Positions 28,935 to 37,286 of a stretch of DNA of 64,000 bases are shown here, in pieces. The notes beneath the pieces were generated by a model. That model was not told the origin of the DNA, searched no databases, and saw nothing but the letters and a program-made list of their open reading frames with translations. Position 1 is the first letter of the stretch; each line of letters begins with the position of its first letter. The translations under genes were made by a program, and so were the position numbers. The stretch is taken from positions 388,158 to 452,157 of the forward strand of contig JAJVIK010000002.1 of the NCBI GenBank assembly GCA_022072055.1, given 5' to 3'. The DNA is from a bacterium. Lineage in GTDB: Bacteria; Hinthialibacterota; Hinthialibacteria; OLB16.

Positions 28935-30580
28935 TGGCGCTGACTCCCATACCGATGCGGCTCCCCCAGTTGCTCCAGCAACAGATTGACTTCCGCCTTG
29001 AGTTCCTGGACCCGCTCCTCACGATTCAACGTGAGGTCATGCCAGCGCTGAAGCTCATTCAAGTGCTCCTGAAGCCGATGTTCCGCCCGCTTGCGATCCG
29101 TGATGTCGGTGAACATGCCGAAAGAGCCTCGGAAATCCCCGGAAGAATCCAGAATCGGAACGGCCGAGGCCAGCGTCCAGACCTCACTGCCATCCTTTCT
29201 GCGCAGACGACGCTCGTAGTTCGACGAAAGCCCGCGGCGTCGCTCCGCCATCTTTTCGTGGTGATCGGACAGTTCTTCCTCGAAAAGGAAGGAGGTGAGG
29301 GGTTGCCCGACCATCTCTTCAACCTTGACTCCAACCATTTCCGCCATCTTTGCGTTCACGAAGGTGATCCGGGTGTCCGCGCCGAGCACCAGAATCCCTT
29401 CCACGGCGGTGTCCACGATCCGGCGGTATTTCGCTTCACTCTCGCGCAAGTCACGGTAAGTCAGGAGGCTGGTCAGGGCGTCCGTCATCCGCCTCCCGAT
29501 CTCCTCGAATAGGCGCGCCTCCTCGGATGTCCAGACCCGTGGGTGAGAGCACTGATGAAGTCCGAACAGCCACGGCCTGTCCCCTTTTGGGTGAAGCGCC
29601 ATGACGAGTTGGGATCTCAGTCCGAATTGTTCTGTCTCACCCCCCGGGAGAGGGTGCTCCGAGCCTGGCCCAAACCGCACCGGGCCATCCGTGGAGTTCG
29701 CGATCCGAAACACCCGAACCGCTTCAGAGTCGACTGGAACCTCAATCCCCAGTACCAGAGCGCCGGGATACTCCGGGCGAGTCCTTTCCATCGGCACACG
29801 CCACGACTTGGTTTCAGGGTCGCATGGGTAGACTAGCCAAGCCCGGTCGCACTCGAAGATCCCCAGCATCTCGCCGAGAACCTCACTCATCATTTCCTCC
29901 AAGTCATTGGTTCCCTGGATGGCCCGATTGACCCGGTCCAGGCTCTCAAAGAACCGAAGGTGACCTCGATACTCCCACTCCCCTCGTGCGGTGGCGCGCG
30001 TTTCGAGGCAGTCCCATTCTCCATTCCTCCGGAGGCTGGCTAACGGGTGGTCACGCAGGATGTCCAAGAGTGTCGGAGCGTTCACCCTCCCCAGTCCGTA
30101 TGCGCATAGAACCAAGATGGGCTGCCCCGCAATCACTCGGTCGATGGCAGCCTCAAACTCAGAAAACGCCTTTCCATGGCATCCACGCAACGCGGATGCG
30201 TCCAATGCCACGCGAAGTCCCTCGTGGCCTTCGGCCAGCGCTCGAGTGAGTCGAACTCTCCAGTCCTCCACGGCTTGCTGGGTATCGAAGTTTCCCCCCG
30301 AAGTCACCCACCGCGCGGCGGAGATCATGACCAATGCGCCCGTCGCGAGGAATTCCTCGAAGTCGGGAATCCCTTCCCTCAGCGCCTCGCGCGCCTTGGG
30401 TGCAGAACCACCGGAACCTACCCACAGGCAAGCCTCGTTGCTTTCCAGTCCGGCTCTCAGAAAGGGGACCACCGCGTCATGGAGCTCGGATTGCTCTCGG
30501 TGGAGGTGACAGAAATGGGTTCCCCACGGCAGCGTTTCGATCCAGGGAATGTCTGTTTTTCGCGATTGTTTGGCCTTCAT
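28931..30580 (-). CDS. MEDS-GAF-PAS sensor protein without a kinase domain
   Basis: About 549 residues. Residues ~10-195 are a MEDS domain (methanogen/methylotroph, DcmR sensory): PWGTHFCHLHREQSEL, FLRAGLESNEACLWV, EGHEGLRVALDASAL and VLCAYGL. A GAF domain follows (~215-375), then a PAS domain (~385-505; YRRIVDTAVEGILVLGADTR) and a short coiled-coil tail. No HisKA, GGDEF or DNA-binding domain is present, so it must act through partners. ATG 30580 is preferred because GAGGAAG precedes it; an in-frame TTG lies at 30604. It heads a four-gene overlapping operon with the corrinoid protein, methyltransferase and hybrid kinase. MEDS domains are linked to sensing of C1 or hydrocarbon derivatives. Confidence 0.85.
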   Translation of the reverse strand: MKAKQSRKTDIPWIETLPWGTHFCHLHREQSELHDAVVPFLRAGLESNEACLWVGSGGSAPKAREALREGIPDFEEFLATGALVMISAARWVTSGGNFDTQQAVEDWRVRLTRALAEGHEGLRVALDASALRGCHGKAFSEFEAAIDRVIAGQPILVLCAYGLGRVNAPTLLDILRDHPLASLRRNGEWDCLETRATARGEWEYRGHLRFFESLDRVNRAIQGTNDLEEMMSEVLGEMLGIFECDRAWLVYPCDPETKSWRVPMERTRPEYPGALVLGIEVPVDSEAVRVFRIANSTDGPVRFGPGSEHPLPGGETEQFGLRSQLVMALHPKGDRPWLFGLHQCSHPRVWTSEEARLFEEIGRRMTDALTSLLTYRDLRESEAKYRRIVDTAVEGILVLGADTRITFVNAKMAEMVGVKVEEMVGQPLTSFLFEEELSDHHEKMAERRRGLSSNYERRLRRKDGSEVWTLASAVPILDSSGDFRGSFGMFTDITDRKRAEHRLQEHLNELQRWHDLTLNREERVQELKAEVNLLLEQLGEPHRYGSQRQ

Positions 30581-30823
30581 TGCGACTTCCTCATCTACAT
30601 CCAATCAAGTCCGATACTTTCATACGGCATCCAAGTATCAAACCGAGGCGGTTGAGGAGCTCGCAGGCATGACCCCCAAGTGTGCTCATCGGCGACCAGA
30701 TGTGACCGGATTCCAAGCCCCTCACCCGCGCCTGGAGTGCCGTGAGCCTGCCTTCACGCGCGCATTTGCGCCCCCAATGGGCGAGCTGAAGGACCGCTTC
30801 GGCGCGCGATCTTGAACATGAAG

Positions 30824-30832
30824 ATTATAGCA
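30824..30832 (-). promoter_or_regulatory. Extended -10 promoter for the MEDS/corrinoid operon
   Basis: On the minus strand this reads TGCTATAAT, a consensus extended -10 element (TGn plus TATAAT). No good -35 is found 16-19 bases upstream, as is common for extended -10 promoters. It points toward the MEDS gene start at 30580. Confidence 0.5.
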
Positions 30833-30859
30833 AACCTTATCGGCAAAGTGGAGGCGGAA

Positions 30860-30868
30860 TGATACAAT
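30860..30868 (+). promoter_or_regulatory. Extended -10 promoter for the polysaccharide lyase operon
   Basis: TGATACAAT is an extended -10 element (TGn plus TACAAT) about 100 bases before the lyase ATG at 30971. The -35 position is poor. It lies back to back with the minus-strand element at 30824-30832, so the divergent units may share regulation. Confidence 0.4.
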
Positions 30869-30970
30869 GGTCATCGTGTGGGGTTTCCGTGGACGGGTCC
30901 CGGAAGCATCCCGACTCCTGGTGGACTCCGATACTTCCAAATTGACTCGGAGTCTTCCACGATCCCAAAC

Positions 30971-32875
30971 ATGCGATCCGCTCTATTCATTCTGGCGTTG
31001 CTCCCATCACTTACGGGAGACTCACTCGCGGCTGTCTCACCGTGGTCGGATATCCTTGAGAACGCGAAGGCGAATTCGGCGCTGACCGAACGACGCGCGG
31101 GGCTTATCGAGCAGGCCCGAGAGGCCGAGGCGCTACCGATTGTCCGCCGTGCTCGCTGTCTTGCCGATGTCGGCAAGGATCGCACCTGGCTGGATGGGAG
31201 AAGCAACGCCCTGGAGGAGGAAATCCGCGAAACCTTCGCGCTCGCCATGTCCGATTTCGGGGCCTGCTCCACCCTCTCCAGGGAGCTCCCGCTCCTGGCC
31301 GCCGCCTATCGTTTGACAGGAGAGCAAGCCTTCCTGGATCGGATCCTCGCTCAACTCGATGAGATGGCGAGGTGGTCGCCGCTCCAGCGCCCCGGATGGA
31401 CCCTGTACACACCGGGGAACCGTCTCCCGCTCGACGGCAAGGATGGGAACTGGTTGGCCACCGGAACCGGGATTCGCGCTCTCGGAGACACGCTTGAATT
31501 GCTCCCGGAAGAGGCGGTTCCACAAGACTTGAGGGGACGGATCGAGGCCCTCTTGCTGAAGGAGATCGAGGGGGTGGTGGACGACTGGAAGACCAAGCGG
31601 CCGTGGTTTGTGCGCACGGATAATCCCATCACCAACCAGTGGGTTCTTCCCACGGAGGGGTTGGTGCGCGCCTCAATTCTGCTTGGGAAGGACAAGCATC
31701 CTGAGGCGTATGAACTGGGGGTCGCCAATCTGCTCAAGGCCCTTAATGCGCATGGGGCTAAGGGCGAATTCGAAGAGGGCTTTGGGTACGCCTCGTTCAC
31801 AGTCACTTCGCTTCTCCACGCCGCACACGCCATGGCTGTCGCGGGCGACGCGCGCGCGATCAGTCATCCGTTCCTTGAAAACTTTCCGACCTGGCTGGTG
31901 CATCATTTCCAACCTGGCGGTTATGGAATCAACTGCTTCGATGCCGGACCCTCCTACAACGCCCCCGAATCGGCTCGCCCGCTGCTCTCCCTGATCGCCA
32001 CGCTCACCGCCTCGCCTGTCGCGCGCTGGGCGCTCCGCCACCAGACAAGCGGACCCACGGAGGACCTCGCGGGGCTTGCCGCCTCCGCCCTTCCGGATGT
32101 CGGCCAAGATCAGGCCCCTCCTCGATACGCTGTCTACGAGCGCGCGGCGCGGGTCAATTGGCGGGACAGCTGGGACCGGGACGCAACCGGAGTTTGGATT
32201 CGGGGAGGACACCCGCTCGACCAACACGACCATCAGGATCGCGGCCATGTCAATCTGATCTCGAAAGGGCAACCGATCCTGATCGAGGCCGGAACCCCGA
32301 GCTATGACCACCCCCTCATGATGTCCCAATACAGCTCCGGCGCGGGGCACAACGCGCTTCAACTCGGTGAGGCTTTCCCGGAAGCTTCCACGGACGCGGG
32401 CAAGACCCTCTCACTGCCGGGATGGCAGAAGGAGCACGGGATCGCGCCGATCGCCGTGATCGAGCTCGACAACACCGGCGGCAAGGTCCGAGTGGACGGA
32501 GGCAAGTGTTACGAGGGCCTTTCGCGGTGGGAGCGGACCGTGGCGTGGGACTCAAAACTGCTTGAGGTTACTGACGAAGTTGAGCTTGCGCCCGACCTCG
32601 AACCGGACACGATCCTGTTCCGCTGGCACCTCGGAACCGAGCGGGAGGTTGCCGTCACCGGCGCGGGGCGGGAATGGAGGGTGGAGTGGGCGGAGGCCGG
32701 AATCACTCTTCATGGCGATGCTCCGCTCGTGGTATCTCAGGCCCGCATGCCGGACAACACCTTGGCCGGGCACGATGGAAGCCGGAGCGACAAGAATTTT
32801 CATTCCTGCGTGATCGCGCGAACCGCGAACAAGGAGAAACGCCTCCTGCTCACCACCCGGGTCCTCCCCCAATAG
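30971..32875 (+). CDS. Heparinase II/III-family polysaccharide lyase, secreted
   Basis: About 634 residues. The signal peptide is RSALFILALLPSLTGDSLA; ATG 30971 is chosen because the signal begins there. A helical (alpha/alpha toroid) domain spans ~40-400, including TDNPITNQWVLPTEG and FEEGFGYASFTVTSLLHA. A C-terminal beta-sandwich contains GGHPLDQHDHQDRGHVNLIS and GQPILIEAGTPSYDHP, the conserved His-rich heparinase II/III region. It should eliminate uronic-acid polysaccharide (alginate-, heparin- or ulvan-like) in the periplasm or outside. The esterase gene starts 10 bases after its stop, so they form an operon with the cytochromes further on. The exact substrate is unknown. Confidence 0.8.
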   Translation: MRSALFILALLPSLTGDSLAAVSPWSDILENAKANSALTERRAGLIEQAREAEALPIVRRARCLADVGKDRTWLDGRSNALEEEIRETFALAMSDFGACSTLSRELPLLAAAYRLTGEQAFLDRILAQLDEMARWSPLQRPGWTLYTPGNRLPLDGKDGNWLATGTGIRALGDTLELLPEEAVPQDLRGRIEALLLKEIEGVVDDWKTKRPWFVRTDNPITNQWVLPTEGLVRASILLGKDKHPEAYELGVANLLKALNAHGAKGEFEEGFGYASFTVTSLLHAAHAMAVAGDARAISHPFLENFPTWLVHHFQPGGYGINCFDAGPSYNAPESARPLLSLIATLTASPVARWALRHQTSGPTEDLAGLAASALPDVGQDQAPPRYAVYERAARVNWRDSWDRDATGVWIRGGHPLDQHDHQDRGHVNLISKGQPILIEAGTPSYDHPLMMSQYSSGAGHNALQLGEAFPEASTDAGKTLSLPGWQKEHGIAPIAVIELDNTGGKVRVDGGKCYEGLSRWERTVAWDSKLLEVTDEVELAPDLEPDTILFRWHLGTEREVAVTGAGREWRVEWAEAGITLHGDAPLVVSQARMPDNTLAGHDGSRSDKNFHSCVIARTANKEKRLLLTTRVLPQ

Positions 32876-32885
32876 GTTGGCCTCC

Positions 32886-34262
32886 ATGCGCTTCCTCCGC
32901 CGATTGCGTCCTGTGAGCCTCTGCCTCCTCCTGGTTGTCTCCACTGCCGGGCGCGCGGAGCTCAAGTGGGAAGCGGACCATGGCGGCAACCGGATCGACG
33001 GCCTTTCGCACATCGAACTCAAGTCGAACACCCTGGTCCTGAACGCGAGCGAGATCGGATCCCGTCTTGTGGTCCTTCGCGCCACGGAGCCGGCTCGCAT
33101 CGAGGCCGCGACCGGTGCAAACGCGGCGCTCAAGCCGGGTTGGGATGGAACCCTGGGTTACAGCCTGTACGGCCTCCATCTGGAGATCCCCTCACCGGGA
33201 AGGGTCGCAGTGGCTCTCACCTGCACTCCTCCTCCTCTAAATCCGGTTGTCGAAGGTCCGGAGGGCCTGCGCGCTTACGCGAAAGCGCTCGACGCAAGGC
33301 ATTCGTGTTTTCCGGATGAGAAGGAAGCCTTCATAAAGTGGCGGTCAGACCATCGGGACCGTCTTGCCGCGCTTCTCATGGGCGGAGGGTTCCCCGAACG
33401 CCCGCCACTCGAGGCGCGAACCATCTCCAAGGAAACTCATTCTAAGTTCGACCTGGAGCGTGTGGTTTACCACTCGCGCCCGAACCGTGAGAATCAGTTG
33501 CTTCTCGCGCTTCCGAAAGGCGGGACGCGCCCACCCCTCTTGGTGGCGTTGCATGGCCATGAAGCGCCTTGGGGCGAGGCGGATGCCGCCGCCTTCGCGA
33601 GCGGTCATCCCGATGATTTCTGTGCCTACTTCGCGGAGCGAGGCTGGGCGGTCTTGCAGCCCGCCACCTTGGACCACGACCTTCAAGACCAATCATGGAC
33701 CCTCCAAGGGGAGTGGACCTGGGACGCCATGACCGCGCTCGACTTCGTGGTTGGGAACCGGGATATCGATCCGGAGCGGATCGCAGTGTGCGGGCTCTCA
33801 ACCGGAGCGCATTTGGCCATGAACCTGCTCGCCCTGGATGAACGTGTGAAAGCCGGTGTGGTCGGGTGCATCCTGAGCACCTGGAACCATTACCGGAAAC
33901 GATTTCGGATTCCACCGCACTGCGATTGCGGGATCGGATCCCAGCTTCCCAGCCTCCTCGGCGAACAGTGCGATTGGGCGGGGCTGGCTGTCCCCAAACC
34001 GGTTCAATTCCAACACGGGCGCCTGGATGCCGCGTTTTGTCCGGGAGCGGACCCATCCCTACTGAACCTTGCCTGGAATACCGCAACGATGCCGGAGGCC
34101 GAGTATGAGGCCATGTTCGGGGAAGTCCGGCGGGCTTACCGGATCTTGGACGCGGCGGACCGGGTCACCACCCATCTCCATGGTGGGAAGCACCAGGTGG
34201 ACAATGAGGCCGCGCACGCCTGGCTTGTCCGCGCTCTAGGAATCGGTTCCATGAGAAACTAA
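32886..34262 (+). CDS. Secreted alpha/beta-hydrolase, probable carbohydrate esterase
   Basis: About 458 residues. A signal peptide (FLRRLRPVSLCLLLVVSTAGRA) is followed by a ~120-residue beta-rich domain. The hydrolase fold has LLVALHGHEA for the oxyanion region and nucleophile Ser in CGLSTGAHLAMN. The acid is probably Asp in FQHGRLDAAFCPG and the His is in HGGKHQVDNEA. Seven cysteines suggest disulfides. It resembles acetyl xylan esterase/abhydrolase_7-type enzymes that remove acetyl or other esters from polysaccharides, fitting an adjacent lyase. Start ATG 32886 (MRFLRR) begins the signal peptide directly. Confidence 0.75.
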   Translation: MRFLRRLRPVSLCLLLVVSTAGRAELKWEADHGGNRIDGLSHIELKSNTLVLNASEIGSRLVVLRATEPARIEAATGANAALKPGWDGTLGYSLYGLHLEIPSPGRVAVALTCTPPPLNPVVEGPEGLRAYAKALDARHSCFPDEKEAFIKWRSDHRDRLAALLMGGGFPERPPLEARTISKETHSKFDLERVVYHSRPNRENQLLLALPKGGTRPPLLVALHGHEAPWGEADAAAFASGHPDDFCAYFAERGWAVLQPATLDHDLQDQSWTLQGEWTWDAMTALDFVVGNRDIDPERIAVCGLSTGAHLAMNLLALDERVKAGVVGCILSTWNHYRKRFRIPPHCDCGIGSQLPSLLGEQCDWAGLAVPKPVQFQHGRLDAAFCPGADPSLLNLAWNTATMPEAEYEAMFGEVRRAYRILDAADRVTTHLHGGKHQVDNEAAHAWLVRALGIGSMRN

Positions 34263-34388
34263 TCCCAGGAAAAAAGAATCTTCTCAAATCTGAGCGGATA
34301 TGATGGAATTCCGGATTGGTTTATCATTCACTGGGCTTCCGGGCACAGAGCCGACGTGTCCCCGTGGAAACGGAAGGGAGGGGTGCAA

Positions 34389-37286
34389 GTGACCATAGCC
34401 GCAACCTGTCACCACAAACCGGAAAGCTGGGTGCTCCTTTTCGTCTGCTGGGGTCTCCTTTCGGTTCTCAGCGCCGGGGCTGTTGCCGAGACATTCCGCG
34501 ATCAGGTCGAGGCGGACTGGTTGCTTCACGAGCAGTACCGAAGTGAGCCGGGCGCGGTTGCCGGTCAGGTCACCACCCGGGAGGATGCCATCGGCGGCTG
34601 CGACGGGATCAAGGATGGGAAGTTTGGTTTCCACACCGGCCAGAAGGAGGAGCCATGGTGGCGGGTGGACCTGGGGGAGATTCAACCGATCAGCCGAGTG
34701 GTGATTTGGAATCGATGCGATGGGGTCGCCTCGCGCGCCGACCACCTCCAAGTCTGTCTTTCCAGTGATGGCGGGGATTGGGAGACAGTTTACAACCACG
34801 ATGGAAGCGCCTTTTTCGGTTTCACCGACAACAAGCCGCTCTCGGTCGCGCTTGAGGGCAGGCGCGCGCGGTTTGTCCGAATTCAACTCCCAGCGAAGGC
34901 CTATCTGCACTTGGATGAGGTCGAGGTGTTCGGCCTGGAGGATTCCGGGAAGAACCTCGCGCTCCACCGACCCGCCGATCAGAGCAGCACCTGTGCCTCC
35001 TCCAACCGAACGCGAATCCCAAGGGAGATCCGTTGGTCCAAGCGGACCCGGGAGATTCTGGACCACTGCCAAGGATTGCTTGCCGAGCTCCGCGGCTCCG
35101 CCGAAAACCAACGGAAGGACCTTGAGAGCTTGGCGCGGAGTGTGGCGACCACACCAGCCGAGAGCATCGGAAAGGAGCTCTACCTCGAGGCTCGTTGGCT
35201 TCAGCGGGAGCTGACTCTCGCGCATCCGTTGCTCGATTTCGATTCGATCCTTTTCACCAAGCGGGTTCCCGGCAGCTACAACCACATGTCGGACCAATAC
35301 TACGGCTGGTGGTCGCGACCCGGCGGAGGTCTGTACATCCTTCGGAACTACAAGGACGACAATCCGGAGACAGAATGTCTCAGCGAGGCGTTCACCGAGC
35401 CGGGGAGCTTCCTTCGGCCCATGCTCTCGTATGAAGGGGACCGTCTGCTCTTCGCCTGGTGCCGTCATCATCACGGCGTGGCCGAACAAGCCGACAAGCT
35501 GAACAAGGCCAACATCCCGGAGGATGCTTTCTACCACCTTTTTGAAATGGACCTTGCCGGCGGACAGGTTCGCCGTCTGACCGAGGGCAAGTATGATGAT
35601 TTCGATGGGCGCTATCTCCCGGACGGGAGGATCGTGTTTCTCTCCACTCGCCGCGGTCAGGCCTTCCAGTGCGGCCCGGCGAGCGCCGCCAAGTCCACCA
35701 CGGTCAAGGATCTGCCGGACATCTATGTGCGCTGCGGCGGGGGTCCGGAAAGGCCCGTGGCGGTTTACACCCTTCACGCCATGAACGCCGATGGCGGGGG
35801 GCTCCTTCCGATTTCACCCTTCGAGATGTTTGAATGGACTCCCAGCGTCTCCTCGGATGGAACCATCCTCCATTCGCGTTGGGACTATATCGACCGGGAC
35901 AACATGCCCTACATGGGACTCTGGGCGCTCAACCCAGATGGAACGAACCCGCGGATCGTTTACGGCAACTTCACCCGCAATCCGCATTGCACCTTCGAGG
36001 CGGTCAGCATCCCCGGGTCTCGCAAGATTGTTTTCACCGCATCCGGTCACCATGCCCAGACCATGGGGAGCCTGGTGCTCCTCGACCCCGCGGTGGGAAC
36101 GGAGGGGGATGCTCCGATCACCCGCCTCACCCCTGAAGTGCCCTTCCCGGAAAGCGAAGCCTGGCCGGAGACTTTCTACGCCAACCCGTGGCCGCTCTCC
36201 GAGCGCTTCCATTTGGTTTCCTGGGGATGCGAAGAATCCCCCTCCGAGGGGAAACTCATGGCCCCCAATGCGATGGGAATCTATCTCTTCGACGCGCGGG
36301 GGAACATTGAACTGCTCCACCGCGACCCTTCGATCAGCTCCTTTGATCCGATTCCGTTGCGGCCGAGGGAGCGCCCGCCGGTTCTTCCCTCATTAGTGGA
36401 CTGGAACAAGAGCAACGAGGGCCGCTTCCTGCTCGCGGATGTCTATCGCGGGCTTGATGGGGTGAAGCCGGGGGAGGTCAAGGCGCTGCGGATAGTCGGG
36501 GTCCCCGGAAAGACTCACCCCACCATGAATTACCCGAGCATCGGAATCACGCGGGATGATCCTGGGAAATGTGTCCTTGGAACGGTCCCGGTCGAACCGG
36601 ACGGATCGGCTTACTTCCGCGCGCCCGCGGGAGTGATTGTGTTCTTCCAGGCCCTGGACAGCCGAGGGATGACCCTGCAGACCATGCGCAGTGTCACCCA
36701 TGTACAGCCCGGTCAAACGTTGAGCTGCATCGGTTGCCATGAGCCGCGCACTCAAGCGCCCTCGCCGGCGACGACACTCGCCTCCTTGCGCGAACCATCC
36801 GGAATCATGGTCGGACCCGAAGGGTCCTGGCCGCTGCGCTTCGATAGACTGATTCAACCGGTCCTCGAGCGACATTGTGTGTCTTGCCATCAGCCGGGCG
36901 GGTCGGATGCGGAAGCGGCCCGGTTCAATCTCACCTCGGCCTCCTCGTATGAATCCCTTACCGGCTATGGCTCCCCGTCTTTGAAGGATGCGGTCCTGAA
37001 CGGATACCGCGCCGGGTTCTCCGCGGTCGGCGCGGGACTTGCTCGGACCAGCCCGCTGCTTGCCCTGCTCACCGCGCCGGAGGGGCATCACCAAGCGCGT
37101 CTCGATTCCGAGAGCCTCGAACGCCTGGTCATATGGATGGACACTTATGCCCAGTGGGCGGGGTCGTTCAGCGCGGAACAAGAAAACGAATTGATCGAGT
37201 TTCGCCGAGCCAACGCGAGTGTCTTCCTCGAGCGGGGATGGAAACAGAGCTCAATTGGAAAGGGCAGGGAAGATGATGGAGGATGA
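34389..37286 (+). CDS. HzsA-like propeller cytochrome with N-terminal F5/8 type C (discoidin) domain
   Basis: About 965 residues. GTG 34389 follows AGGGAGGGG and begins a signal peptide (SWVLLFVCWGLLSVLSAGAVA). Residues ~65-195 form an F5/8 type C carbohydrate-binding domain (PWWRVDLGEIQPISRVVIWN). A helical segment and a TolB-like beta-propeller follow, with VRRLTEGKYDDFDGRYLPDG as one blade. Next is the hydrazine-synthase-alpha-like middle domain (GKCVLGTVPVEPDGSAYFRA). Two heme c sites follow: CIGCH at ~780 and CVSCH at ~830. The family is widespread beyond anammox bacteria with unknown reaction. The next paralog overlaps it by 14 bases. The glycan-binding domain suggests action on or near polysaccharide; hydrazine synthesis is not supported because HzsB/C are absent here. 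Confidence 0.8.
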   Translation: MTIAATCHHKPESWVLLFVCWGLLSVLSAGAVAETFRDQVEADWLLHEQYRSEPGAVAGQVTTREDAIGGCDGIKDGKFGFHTGQKEEPWWRVDLGEIQPISRVVIWNRCDGVASRADHLQVCLSSDGGDWETVYNHDGSAFFGFTDNKPLSVALEGRRARFVRIQLPAKAYLHLDEVEVFGLEDSGKNLALHRPADQSSTCASSNRTRIPREIRWSKRTREILDHCQGLLAELRGSAENQRKDLESLARSVATTPAESIGKELYLEARWLQRELTLAHPLLDFDSILFTKRVPGSYNHMSDQYYGWWSRPGGGLYILRNYKDDNPETECLSEAFTEPGSFLRPMLSYEGDRLLFAWCRHHHGVAEQADKLNKANIPEDAFYHLFEMDLAGGQVRRLTEGKYDDFDGRYLPDGRIVFLSTRRGQAFQCGPASAAKSTTVKDLPDIYVRCGGGPERPVAVYTLHAMNADGGGLLPISPFEMFEWTPSVSSDGTILHSRWDYIDRDNMPYMGLWALNPDGTNPRIVYGNFTRNPHCTFEAVSIPGSRKIVFTASGHHAQTMGSLVLLDPAVGTEGDAPITRLTPEVPFPESEAWPETFYANPWPLSERFHLVSWGCEESPSEGKLMAPNAMGIYLFDARGNIELLHRDPSISSFDPIPLRPRERPPVLPSLVDWNKSNEGRFLLADVYRGLDGVKPGEVKALRIVGVPGKTHPTMNYPSIGITRDDPGKCVLGTVPVEPDGSAYFRAPAGVIVFFQALDSRGMTLQTMRSVTHVQPGQTLSCIGCHEPRTQAPSPATTLASLREPSGIMVGPEGSWPLRFDRLIQPVLERHCVSCHQPGGSDAEAARFNLTSASSYESLTGYGSPSLKDAVLNGYRAGFSAVGAGLARTSPLLALLTAPEGHHQARLDSESLERLVIWMDTYAQWAGSFSAEQENELIEFRRANASVFLERGWKQSSIGKGREDDGG

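Larger units (their letters stand above)
30581..30970. other. Divergent intergenic region with two promoters
   Basis: A 390-base gene-free stretch between the minus-strand MEDS operon and the plus-strand lyase gene. The MEDS-side leader would be about 240 nt. I compared it with the cobalamin riboswitch core and found no B12-box-like match. It contains an inverted repeat GATACTT (30613-30619) / AAGTATC (30633-30639) in the MEDS leader, and ACTCCGA (30925-30931) / TCGGAGT (30947-30953) just before the lyase start. Both could be hairpins or operators. Confidence 0.55.

Noticed and set aside
30581..30823. Possible cobalamin riboswitch in the leader of the corrinoid operon
   Set aside because: The ~240-nt leader was compared with the B12-box and core pattern; no convincing match was found on the transcribed strand.
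30837..30844. Perfect GCCGATAA (flagellar sigma-28 -10 box) on the minus strand
   Set aside because: No TAAA-type -35 lies about 15 bases upstream, and no flagellar genes are present. A nearby extended -10 explains the site better.
34389..37286. Reading the HzsA-like proteins as evidence for an anammox bacterium
   Set aside because: No HzsB/HzsC, hydrazine dehydrogenase or ladderane genes are seen, and HzsA-like proteins occur widely outside anammox lineages.
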